Assembly (NCBI GenBank): GCA_035493475.1
Contig: DATJIF010000029.1
Span: 1-64,000 of the forward strand
From: Actinospica sp035493475
GTDB lineage: Bacteria; Actinomycetota; Actinomycetes; Streptomycetales; Catenulisporaceae
Reading direction: 5' to 3'
Length of the DNA: 64,000 nt
The notes under the pieces were generated by a model that saw nothing but the letters and a program-made list of their open reading frames with translations, was not told the origin of the DNA and ran no database searches. Below are positions 45,066 to 53,100 of this stretch, in pieces. The translations under genes were made by a program, and so were the position numbers. The stretch's first letter is position 1. The number at the start of each line of letters is the position of its first letter.

Positions 45066-45111
45066 GCGCCACCGCCCTGGTCGGGTGGTAGCGCAGGATG
45101 AGTTGGAGCAT
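45058..45111 (-). CDS. 17-residue leader peptide coupled to the next gene
   Basis: A tiny frame encoding MLQLILRYHPTRAVAHV. It has an excellent AGGAGG 7 bases before its ATG at 45111 and overlaps the next start at its end (ATGTCTGA). It is preceded by the hairpin copy 1. It may be a translational control device rather than a functional protein. Too short to be called by standard gene finders. Confidence 0.55.
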   Translation of the reverse strand: MLQLILRYHPTRAVAHV

Positions 45112-45116
45112 GAGGG

Positions 45117-45170
45117 CCCTCCTATACAGGGGCATGAGACCCCGGCTCGGTGCTCGAACACCGAGCCGGG
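45117..45170 (-). repeat. Leader hairpin family, copy 1
   Basis: Arms cccggctcggtg (45141-45152) and caccgagccggg (45159-45170) are perfect 12-base complements around a ctcgaa loop. The 15-base block ccctcctatacaggg (45117-45131), which contains the ribosome site on the minus strand, is identical to that at copy 2. It sits directly before the 17-residue frame. Confidence 0.8.
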
Positions 45171-45257
45171 TAACAATGAGCACGAGTCCGGGCGGCAACC
45201 CGGGATCCCGTGAACTGGCGAAGCGTCAGAAGGCCGGCGGACGCGCTGGCTATGCGA

Positions 45258-45455
45258 CTACTTCCGATTCGCCATGAGGACGAAGATCGCCGCAAGCGCG
45301 GCAATGATCAGGGAGCGGTCGATCCCGACGAGCATGAGGCCGAGGGGCTGGAAGCTGTCGGGCGGCTCCACGCCGTGCCGATCAAAGGCAAGGGCGAGGG
45401 CGAGTTCGGCTTCCGCGGGCGAGGGCGGATCGCCGAGGGTGGCAAAATGGGACAT
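45258..45455 (-). CDS. Small single-helix membrane protein of the element
   Basis: A 65-residue protein whose C-terminus is one membrane helix (SLIIAALAAIFVLMANRK). The N-terminal part is acidic (PPSPAEAELALALAFDRHG). The start ATG at 45455 follows AGGAGG in the sequence shared with copy 1. Function unknown; small membrane proteins are common in transfer or entry-exclusion roles of such elements. Confidence 0.65.
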   Translation of the reverse strand: MSHFATLGDPPSPAEAELALALAFDRHGVEPPDSFQPLGLMLVGIDRSLIIAALAAIFVLMANRK

Positions 45456-45461
45456 TGGATT

Positions 45462-45513
45462 CCCTCCTATACAGGGCGTCCTGGCCCGTTCGGTGCTCGA
45501 ACACCGAGGCGGG
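45462..45513 (-). repeat. Leader hairpin family, copy 2
   Basis: ccctcctatacaggg (45462-45476) repeats copy 1 exactly. The hairpin cccgttcggtg (45485-45495), loop ctcgaa, caccgaggcggg (45502-45513) has one bulge. It precedes the small membrane-protein gene. Confidence 0.8.
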
Positions 45514-45568
45514 CGACTTCCGAGGGGGTCGGACGGCAATCCGGCCCCCTCCTCTTCGCCTTCAACTC

Positions 45569-45599
45569 TAAAGTCTAAGAGTCTTAAAGTCTAAGACTC
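45569..45599. promoter_or_regulatory. Short direct and inverted repeats in a divergent control region
   Basis: taaagtctaaga occurs at 45569-45580 and 45585-45596 (16-base period), and gagtctta/taagactc form an inverted repeat at 45579-45599. This AT-rich patch lies between two divergent operons, so it may be operators for a regulator, perhaps the RHH-like protein at 45695, or short iterons. Which one cannot be told from sequence alone. Confidence 0.6.
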
Positions 45600-45694
45600 C
45601 AAAAGGGTGAATCTCTTTGGATGTGCGGCGCGTTCGGGTTACAACGGGAGGACGCAGTTGCGATGGCGACCGTGCCCGGACCGGAAGGTGAGCG

Positions 45695-45985
45695 ATGAGT
45701 TCAGCTCGAGCTGATGTGCCGTCAGATGCGGCGGAGCGGCCAAAGACGCGTCCGAAGCAGTTGATGATTCGCAGCGATCAGCAGACGCAACTAGACGACC
45801 TCGCGCGGGATCTGCACGACGCCCGAAGCGTCAAGGGGGAGCGCATCACCGCCAACACGCTGATTCGCGTTGCGATCGACGGACTGCTTGCGCACGGCGG
45901 TCGTCTCCACGGCGACACCGAGAAGCAACTGCTGGCCGCATGGCTGGACTTCCTTGAGGAGCGAAAGGCAACTCAAGGCCGCTGA
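45695..45985 (+). CDS. Small ribbon-helix-helix-like DNA-binding protein
   Basis: A 96-residue protein with the RHH pattern: a short strand (PKQLMIRSDQQTQLDDLARDL) followed by two helices (ITANTLIRVAIDGLLAH). Such proteins are repressors or partition proteins. GGTGAGCG precedes the ATG at 45695. It lies just downstream of the repeat patch 45569-45599, so it may autoregulate the element's divergent operons. The hairpin at 46001 begins 16 bases after its stop. Confidence 0.7.
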   Translation: MSSARADVPSDAAERPKTRPKQLMIRSDQQTQLDDLARDLHDARSVKGERITANTLIRVAIDGLLAHGGRLHGDTEKQLLAAWLDFLEERKATQGR

Positions 45986-46000
45986 ACTCGACGTTCAAGC

Positions 46001-46038
46001 GGCCCCGGTGGAGATCTTGGCCGATGGCCACCGGGGCC
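46001..46038 (+). repeat. Hairpin before the DUF2637 gene
   Basis: ggccccggtgg (46001-46011) and ccaccggggcc (46028-46038) are perfect 11-base arms with a 16-base loop. It ends about 20 bases before the ATG at 46059 and a ribosome site (GAGGAG). It may be an attenuator or an element-specific leader. Confidence 0.7.
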
Positions 46039-46058
46039 TGACCAGAGGAGCACCCCTG

Positions 46059-47048
46059 ATGTCCCACCAGACTACGGCTTGGCGCGTGCGCCCGGCCCCT
46101 TCACCCACCTCTACCGACGAGGAGCGACACCCCGATGCCGTCGCGCCGTCGACGTGGCTCACGAACGGCCTCCTGATCGTCGCGAGTGCCGTGTTGCTCG
46201 CGCTCGCGCTCGCCTCCGCGTGGCTCTCGTACCACGCTCAGGTCGGCTACGTCCTGGCTCACAACGGTCGTCAGCTTGCCGAAGCCAAGGTCTGGGCGTT
46301 GCTGTTGGACGCCGGCACGGCCGGTGTGTCGCTGCTGCGCCTGTACGAGACGCTCCAGCGCCGAGCAGGCGCGGCCACGGGCTTCTCGCTCATCGGCTGC
46401 ATCGCTGCCAGCGTGGCGATGAACATGCTGCACACGCCTTCCCCGACGCCAGGCGGATACCTCGTCGCCGCTGTGCCGCCGGTCATGTACGCGGTCTTCC
46501 TGGAGCACCTCCTCGCCAACCTGCGCAGGCTACTGGGTGCGGAAGTGGAACAGCGCGGCGCGTGGCACACCTTCGTGCTCTGGCTCAACTTCCCGTCGTT
46601 GATGTGGCGCACGTGGCGATGGAAGCTGCGCCGCGCCGCTGAGGAACCGTTGCAGAGCCAGGGGCAAGGGGAGCGCGCTGCCGCCGCGATGGCGTGTGCT
46701 GGTGCGAACGCGGCAGGCGGAGGGGCGCGAACGCCGCGAAGTGGCGCAGCGCGTCAGTTGACAGGTGAGAGTTCGGGAACGCGACAGCATCGTGGACGTG
46801 GACGTGGGCCAGGACCGAAGCGCGTCGCCTTCGAGTCCGCACTGGCGCAGCAGGTGAGTATCGGGGATCTGCGCCTGTTCTCCGGCGACGAGCGTGAGCG
46901 CAACGCGGCAGCGTATGAGGCGGCTGCTTCGCTTCCTGCGCCGCTATCTCGTGGCACGGCGCGCCGCTACGTCGTGCAGGCGCTCCCGCGGCTTGAGAGT
47001 GTCGGCGCGGTTCGAAGTGGCGCAACGTCGCCGGAGTCCCGAAGCTGA
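46059..47048 (+). CDS. DUF2637 membrane protein (plasmid spread-type)
   Basis: A 329-residue protein with four membrane helices in the first ~170 residues (LLIVASAVLLALALASAWLS, LLLDAGTAGVSLLRLYETLQ, FSLIGCIAASVAMNMLH, LVAAVPPVMYAVFLEHLLAN), then a basic DNA-binding-like tail with an HTH-type segment (YEAAASLPAPLSRGTARRYV). This layout is the DUF2637 family of streptomycete plasmids and integrated elements, where it assists intramycelial spread (SpdB-like). ATG 46059 after GAGGAG. Confidence 0.8.
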   Translation: MSHQTTAWRVRPAPSPTSTDEERHPDAVAPSTWLTNGLLIVASAVLLALALASAWLSYHAQVGYVLAHNGRQLAEAKVWALLLDAGTAGVSLLRLYETLQRRAGAATGFSLIGCIAASVAMNMLHTPSPTPGGYLVAAVPPVMYAVFLEHLLANLRRLLGAEVEQRGAWHTFVLWLNFPSLMWRTWRWKLRRAAEEPLQSQGQGERAAAAMACAGANAAGGGARTPRSGAARQLTGESSGTRQHRGRGRGPGPKRVAFESALAQQVSIGDLRLFSGDERERNAAAYEAAASLPAPLSRGTARRYVVQALPRLESVGAVRSGATSPESRS

Positions 47049-47103
47049 GCGGCCGGAAGTGAAGCGGGGACGAGTGGCGCAGGCCGCTCCGCTCGTCCCC
47101 GAC

Positions 47104-47472
47104 TTAGACCGCGTTGAGCGGCGCAGGTGGTGAGCTGCCCGCGCTTGCTGCGCCGACTCCGTGCTCGTGATCGGCGAGATGCTCGCGCACACGGGCCAGC
47201 GGCAGACCGGTCAGGCTGGCGATTCCGGTGCGGGATTCGCCCAGGTTATCGAGGGCCCGCACCGCATCACGCATCGCCGCGTCGAACGATGCCGCGGCCT
47301 GGTCGGCGGCAGATCGGATGCGGTCCACCTCGCCCTGAGCCTGGAAGAACTCGGCCAGGGTCGTCCGGAGCCGTTTCTCCCGTTCGATCCGCTCCGCATC
47401 GCGGAGGGCAACTGCTTCGGTCGCTTTGGCCAGCGCCTGTGCCTTCGCTGACGCTCCAGTTCGTCGAGCCAT
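47104..47472 (-). CDS. Hypothetical coiled-coil protein
   Basis: A 122-residue protein dominated by a charged helix (REKRLRTTLAEFFQAQGEVD) and ending in a possible recognition helix (LTGLPLARVREHLAD). I do not recognise a family. ATG 47472 after GGTGGTG. It converges with the DUF2637 gene, 55 bases away. Confidence 0.6.
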   Translation of the reverse strand: MARRTGASAKAQALAKATEAVALRDAERIEREKRLRTTLAEFFQAQGEVDRIRSAADQAAASFDAAMRDAVRALDNLGESRTGIASLTGLPLARVREHLADHEHGVGAASAGSSPPAPLNAV

Positions 47473-47682
47473 GTTCACCACCGTAAGCAGATTGGCTGGA
47501 ATCTGCCACCGGTGCGCGGCTCGAGCTTACGCTCGGAGCTCATCCGATCGGGTGAAAGTTGGCGTCTTCCTGCGCTGACGATGCGCGGTGCAGATTTATA
47601 GCCTGTATATTAGAAGTGTTGCAGCGGGGTGGAAGCCGCGGCGACGACACCAACGCATCGTCACAGTACGAAGGAGCTTGAC

Positions 47683-48231
47683 ATGAAGAAGCAGGACATC
47701 GGAGCGGCCCGTCTCCGGAACCAGAGGGTCACGCTGGCCACCCGCATCAGCCCGTCGGACCGGGCGCTCGTCGACCGCGTGGTGCTCGGAGACACGCCCG
47801 CGCACAAGGTGGACGGGGACCCCTGGGCGGAGACGCTGCTGCGCCGGATCTCCGAAGACGTCATCGTCCGGGATTACCTCGCTAGCTTCGCCCACACCGA
47901 GGCGGGCGCGCACCGCGTCCTCGGCATCGCGCTCGCCCTTGCGCGCATGACGAAGCGGACGGGCGAAGTCGGCGCGGCCGCTCTCGGGGTCGCCGGTTGG
48001 GCTGCCCTTTCGCTCGGACGCTGGGCCTGGGCGGATGCGCTCGGAATCGCGAGCCTCGCAGCGTTCGAGGGCTACGCGCTCGGTCTGCTGATCCGCCAGA
48101 TCATCTCCGAGCGCTGGTTCGCGGAACTGCTCGAGATCGAGTCCAGCGTGACGGAAGGCCGCATCCGCGCGTGCTCGGCCGTGGTCCTGCATAGGCTCAC
48201 CGAGTCGAGGGCGCACGTCCACCTGAACTAG
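47683..48231 (+). CDS. Hypothetical protein with two membrane helices
   Basis: A 182-residue protein. A basic N-terminus (MKKQDIGAARLRNQRV) is followed by a soluble part and, at residues ~100-145, two membrane helices (GEVGAAALGVAGWAALSLGR, ADALGIASLAAFEGYALGLL). GAAGGAG precedes the ATG at 47683. The rest resembles nothing I know. It may be part of the transfer module. Confidence 0.6.
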   Translation: MKKQDIGAARLRNQRVTLATRISPSDRALVDRVVLGDTPAHKVDGDPWAETLLRRISEDVIVRDYLASFAHTEAGAHRVLGIALALARMTKRTGEVGAAALGVAGWAALSLGRWAWADALGIASLAAFEGYALGLLIRQIISERWFAELLEIESSVTEGRIRACSAVVLHRLTESRAHVHLN

Positions 48232-48556
48232 CAACGTCGGGCGACTGCGGCTCCGGGTACGTATGTCCGGGGTCGCAGTCGTTTTGCGTGTCGCGGCGAT
48301 GTTCTTCACTTCGGTGCTCGCCTCGACTCGGTTCACCTCGGTGTGGGCGAAAAGGCATCTGGCGAGCAGCGTGATGCCGATGTTCCAGCATGGGGAGCCC
48401 AGGCCCTGCACCACGCGGAGCCACTGCATCTCACCGACGACGCGAGGGGCGATTCGGGTCGGCGAGGTGGTCCGCTTGCGCGGGTGGAAGCCTCGCCGAC
48501 CCTTCACCAACGCAGGCTCGAAGGTGCCTGCATAATTGAAGTGTAGGCCGTAAGCT
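48232..48556. other. No supported gene
   Basis: A 325-base stretch between the two-helix protein and the hairpin before the next gene. The only long frame here codes for a Arg/Pro-rich product with no ribosome site. The sequence gtggaagcc plus a G/C-rich follow-up near 48484 echoes one near 47627, but the similarity is too short to call a repeat. Confidence 0.5.
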
Positions 48557-48588
48557 TCGGGCCGTTCCGCTATGTCGGAACGGCCCGA
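48557..48588 (+). repeat. 13-base-pair hairpin before a multi-HTH gene
   Basis: tcgggccgttccg (48557-48569), loop ctatgt, cggaacggcccga (48576-48588) is a perfect hairpin. It ends 27 bases before the GTG at 48616, again before a ribosome site (GGAGGA). Its sequence is unlike copies 1-3. Confidence 0.75.
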
Positions 48589-48615
48589 TTCGTTTGCGCG
48601 AGGTGGAGGATTCCG

Positions 48616-49251
48616 GTGATTCCTGCGGGCGCCGAGCCGATCGAAGCAGCTCAGGTGGCGCAGATTCTCGGGATGTCGCTGACGAAGCTGCGCAACCGGA
48701 AGGTCGTCGACGAGCCGGGATTCCCGCCGCCGCTGAACGCTCATCGGGCACGGGACAGAGTCTGGGACAAGGCCGAGATCGCGGCGTACGCCGCCGGGCG
48801 GCCGCGGCCGGAGCGACCGGCCCCGTCGGCGGATGACCTGCTCGACGACGCGGAGGCGGCGCACGAGGTCGGCGTGTCGGTAGAGACGTTCGTGCAGCAG
48901 ACACAGCTCATGTCCGCGCAGCCGCAGTCGATCGCGGCCCACGACTTGCGGTACTGGCGCCGTGGCGATCTCGTACGCCGTCACGAGAGTCCGCCTGGCC
49001 GAGTGGGAAAGCCGGCGGGCACGAAGGACCTAGCACCGCGACGAAGACGAGGTGGGCCGCCGCCTATCGCCGCCGCCGCAGCAGCCAGGGTAGACGAACT
49101 GGCCACGTACCTCGCTCAGTTGGCCGACGACGGCAAGCAGCGCCCCCGAGCGAGTGAACTCGCTGCCCACTTCGACGTGACCACGCAGACCATCCGCAGG
49201 TGGCTGGCGCGCATCGATCACGACCCGGCGAGCCCGGGCAGCGGTGGGTAG
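48616..49251 (+). CDS. Protein with several helix-turn-helix segments
   Basis: A 211-residue protein. The first segment (AQVAQILGMSLTKLRNRKVV, ending in a WDKAEIAAYAAG clause) and a second (AAHEVGVSVETFVQQTQLMS) are MerR/AlpA-like, and a third at the C-terminus (ASELAAHFDVTTQTIRRWLA) is a typical HTH. The middle is basic (PRRRRGGPPP). It is probably a DNA-binding regulator or an accessory protein of transfer. The GTG at 48616 has GGAGGA nine bases upstream. Its end overlaps the convergent CPCC gene. Confidence 0.68.
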   Translation: MIPAGAEPIEAAQVAQILGMSLTKLRNRKVVDEPGFPPPLNAHRARDRVWDKAEIAAYAAGRPRPERPAPSADDLLDDAEAAHEVGVSVETFVQQTQLMSAQPQSIAAHDLRYWRRGDLVRRHESPPGRVGKPAGTKDLAPRRRRGGPPPIAAAAAARVDELATYLAQLADDGKQRPRASELAAHFDVTTQTIRRWLARIDHDPASPGSGG

Positions 49252-50024
49252 TAGAGGACCTCGACGAACATGATCTGACCGTCGACGACATCGAGCACGA
49301 TCATGCCGTCGTGGTCGCGGTTGTTGAACAGGGGGACGTTGCGGTGGCCGGGGCCGTACGCGCCTTCTGGCTTGGGCGCGGTGTAGATGCTCTGGCAGAA
49401 GTCGTCAGTGCACGAGCATGGTGCGATGATGCGCAGGTCGCGGGCGCAGATAGCGAGGTCCGTGTGTCCATCGGCTTCGAGCAGCGAGACGAGTTCCGCA
49501 GAGAAGCCGGGGTGAACCTCGCGTAGCAGCGGTGCGGGGCCGCTCTCCGCACCCAGGATGTGCGGTGAGGTACGCCAGTAGGTCAGACGCCACCAATACA
49601 GCATGGTGCGGTCGGCAGGCCACGGCAGTATCTGTTCGCTTACTGGCTCGAATGCCTGTAGCGAACTCGGCTCGATGACGTACCAACCGGGGTCGACCGG
49701 TTCCGCAGCAGTCGCGGGGCGGGCGCGCGCGGCGCGGCGCTGCTCGCTCGCGCCGAAGGCCTTGAAGTTCTGCTGAGCATCGATGAGGGAGGGCTTGTTC
49801 GCGCCGCCGGCGTAGTTGGGCCAGCGGAGTTGGACTAGGTCGTCTTCCCAGATGCAGACAGGGCAGATCTCGTGGGAGCCGGGCGACTCGTCGAAGACCA
49901 GGTGGCCGCAGCATGGGCAGGGGAAGCTGAGCTCGCTGGGTTCCGGCTGGTCAGCTTCAGAAGAGGACACGGGCAAATCCTGCATCTCGGCCAGGTGATT
50001 CGCCAAGATTTTTTCCTTAGCCAC
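49218..50024 (-). CDS. Cysteine-rich CPCC-domain protein
   Basis: A 268-residue protein with a CPCC zinc-binding module: FPCPCCGHLVFDESPGSHEI, then CPVCIWEDDLVQLRWPNYAG and GGANKPSLIDAQQNF. The family's function is unknown; members occur in phages, mobile elements and toxin neighbourhoods. The C-terminal part has no recognised motif; LYWWRLTYWRTSPH and a CSCTDDFCQSIY cluster with three more cysteines are visible. Start is a GTG at 50024; TTG 50007 and ATG 49985 are alternatives. It converges with the HTH gene by 34 bases and is divergent from the relaxase. Confidence 0.75.
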   Translation of the reverse strand: MAKEKILANHLAEMQDLPVSSSEADQPEPSELSFPCPCCGHLVFDESPGSHEICPVCIWEDDLVQLRWPNYAGGANKPSLIDAQQNFKAFGASEQRRAARARPATAAEPVDPGWYVIEPSSLQAFEPVSEQILPWPADRTMLYWWRLTYWRTSPHILGAESGPAPLLREVHPGFSAELVSLLEADGHTDLAICARDLRIIAPCSCTDDFCQSIYTAPKPEGAYGPGHRNVPLFNNRDHDGMIVLDVVDGQIMFVEVLYYPPLPGLAGS

Positions 50025-50128
50025 CGACGTGCGGAGCGCGTTGCCTGAGGCGCGAGCCGCTCGCTGTCATGAACAATATGGCCCAGTATGGCAGAAACAC
50101 ACCTTTTGCAGTTAATCTGATCATGGAT

Positions 50129-50147
50129 GCCACGGCGGCGCCGTGGC
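50129..50147 (+). repeat. Hairpin before the relaxase gene
   Basis: gccacgg (50129-50135), loop cggcg, ccgtggc (50141-50147) is a seven-pair hairpin some 38 bases before the ATG at 50185. The same spacer holds tatggc twice (50079-50084, 50090-50095 region); the element's transfer origin could be in this area. Confidence 0.5.
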
Positions 50148-50184
50148 GTGGCTCCAGCGCTAGAGGGCGGTGATCAGGCTCGTG

Positions 50185-53100
50185 ATGACGGTGCACAAGA
50201 TCACCGCTGGCGACGGGTACACCTACCTGACCAGGCAGATTGCCGCAGGGGACAGCAGCCCGGAGCGCGGCAGGTCGGCGGCGCGCTACTACACCGAGAC
50301 CGGCAATCCGCCGGGCCAGTGGATGGGGCGTGGCCTCGACGCTCTCGGAGCGTCCGGGCGGGTCTCCGAGGAGCAGATGACGGCATTGTTCGGCCTCGGC
50401 CTGCACCCGAACGCCGAAGCGATCGCTGCTGAATACCGGCGCGAGCACGTTGCGGCCGGGATGACCGACAAGCAGTTGAAACGCGTGAGCGACGAGGCGC
50501 GTAGGGCGGCTTCGTTGGGTCGTCCGTTCCCCGAATACCGCGATCTCGGACCGTTCGACGAGCGCGTGGCGCAGCGACTTGAAGCAATCCGGCGCGACAC
50601 CGGTCGCCAGCCGATCGGGGCAGAGGAGAAGAAGGTCAAGCGCGAGGAGGCGCGACGGCAGCGGAGGGCAGTCGCGGGCTTCGACCTCGTCTTCACCCCC
50701 GTTGCATCGGTCACTCGGCTGTGGGGATTGGACCCGCGTGCGCACGTGCGGGAAGCGATCGAGCAGGCGCACCACGCCGCTCGTGACGCAGCGCTAGCAC
50801 TGCTTGAGGAGCACGCGGCGTTTACCCGGACCGGCTCGTCCGGCCAGGCTCAGATCGAAACACGCGGTCTGATCGCAGCGGTATTCGACCACGCGGACAA
50901 CCGGCTCGGCGAACCGAACCTGCACTCACACGTAGCGGTCTCCAGCAAGGTTCTCGGCGTCGATGGGAAGTGGCGTGCGCTCGACGCACGCGGCTTGTAC
51001 CGCATGACGGTGGCTGCCTCTGAGCTCTACAACACCCGGTTGGAGGCCGAACTCCATGCGAGGTTGGGGCTCGAATTCGAGGTGCGCCCGGACACCGCGG
51101 GGAAGAGGGAACCCGTCCGAGAGATCAAGGGGTTTCCCACACGAGTGCTCGCGCACTTCACCCGGCGACGTGCTGGGATCGAGGCCGAGTATCAGCGCCT
51201 GGTCGCTCAATTCAGAGCCAGACACGGGCGCGACCCGTCGCTCGCGGCGGCGCACGAGCTGGCGCAGCAGGCGACCTTGGCCACGCGTACCGGCAAGAAG
51301 CCACCGCGAGCTTGGTCGGCGATGCGTGCTGAGTGGGGCTCGGATCTGGAAGACGCGTTCGGAGCGGAAGCGCTGGCCGAGGTGATGGCGGTTGTTCCTG
51401 AGCCTGGCACGAGCACGCCCGCTGTCGTTACGAGCGAGCGCCTGGACGTCGCCGATCTCGCGGCGCGGGTGGTGGCGGAAGTGCAGGAGCATCACGCGAC
51501 CTGGACGCGATGGAGCGTGCTGGCACAGGCAGAGCGGGAGCTGCGGGGTGTGCGATTCACGAGTCCGGCCGAGCAGGAACGCGCCGTCGGGCTGGTGGTG
51601 GACGAGGCATTGTCAAGATGGTCGCTCTCGACCGAGCCGCCGGAACTGGTCGCCGAACCGGCTGCGCTTCGACGGTCGGACGGGTCGTCGGTCTTCGTCC
51701 AGCATGGTGCCGAGCGATACACCAGTCAGGCCGTTCTCGACGCCGAAGCCAGGTTGGTCGACGCGGCGGGATGCGCCACGACGGTAGGGGTGGACGGGCA
51801 GACCGCTGCGGTCGTGCTGGCTGAGCACGATCGGCGCGCAGAGCACCCGCTCGATCCAGGGCAGCGTGGTCTCGCCACGGCGTTCGCGTGCGACGGTCGG
51901 TTGCTGCTGGCCGGAATCGGCCCGGCCGGGACCGGAAAGACCACGGCTATGAAGGCCTTGGCCACGATGATCGACGCTGCGGGAACCGGACGACTCGTCG
52001 CGCTGGCGACCTCGGCGTCGGCGGCTGGGGTGCTCGGGGATGAGCTCGGTACTGGCGCGGAGAACCTGCACAAGTTCCTCTGGGAGTGGACAAACGGCAA
52101 GTACGCCGAGGCCTTGAACAGCGGTCGTCGTGTGCCGCCGGAACTGGAGTTCTTCGCGCTGAATCCGGGGGATGTCGTCTTGGTCGACGAGGCTGGCATG
52201 GCGGGCACCCTGAATCTCGACCGGCTCGTTCGGATCGCCGCTAAGCGCGGCGCTGTGGTGCGGCTGCTAGGGGACTACCGGCAGCTCGGGGCGGTGGAAT
52301 CGGGCGGGGCGCTCCGGCTGATCGCGAACGAATCCGGGGCCGTCGAGCTGACGACGCTCTACCGCTTCACCGAGCCCGCGGAGGCCGATGCGACCCTCAA
52401 GATCCGGGTCGGTGACACGTCCGGGCTCGACTTTTACCAGGGCGCCGGGCGGATCCGGCACGGCTCCCGACAAGCCATGGTCGAACACGCCTACGCGGGC
52501 TGGAAGGCCGACATGCTCGCCCGGCGTACCGCCTTGATGGCCGCGGCCCGGAACGCGGACGTGGCCGAGCTCTGCGCACGGGCGCGTGCCGACCGCGTGG
52601 CAGCGGGGCAAGTCGAGGGCAACGGGACGCGGCTCCACGACGGAAACCTGGCCGGTGTGGGGGACTGGATCGTCACCCGTGACAACAGCCGGCTGCTTCG
52701 TGCCGGTGCCCGGGACTTCGTGAAGAACGGCGACGCGTGGACCGTCCTTGAGCGCCATGACAGCGGGGCTCTGGTTGTCGAGCACCTGGAGCACGGCGGC
52801 CGCGTCCTACTTCCACCCGCCTATGTCGCGCGCAACGTCGAGCTGCTCTACGCGACGACTGCCCACCGAGCACAGGGCACGACAGTCGAGGCGTGCCACG
52901 CACTCGTAACCGAAGAGATGGGTCGAGAGAACTTCTACGTCGTCATCTCGCGCGCGAGGGCGGGGACGGTGCTGTACGTCGCCACCCACGAGCTCGCGAG
53001 CATCGACGAGGACGAGCACGTGGACAGCGTGCGCTTCGATGCCGGTGCCTACGCGGCACGCGAGATCCTCGAACACGTCGTCGCGCGCGAGACCGCCGAA

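Noticed and set aside
45569..45599. CRISPR-like array
   Set aside because: Only two 12-base repeats with 4-base gap and no spacers or cas genes; nothing CRISPR-like elsewhere in the window.
48263..48535. Possible 90-residue gene in the spacer before the multi-HTH gene
   Set aside because: No ribosome site, odd composition and no recognisable domain.
49974..49982. Short match (caaatcctg) to the tRNA-Pro T arm as a right attachment site
   Set aside because: Only nine bases match and flanks differ; attachment cores are longer and extend to the tRNA end.
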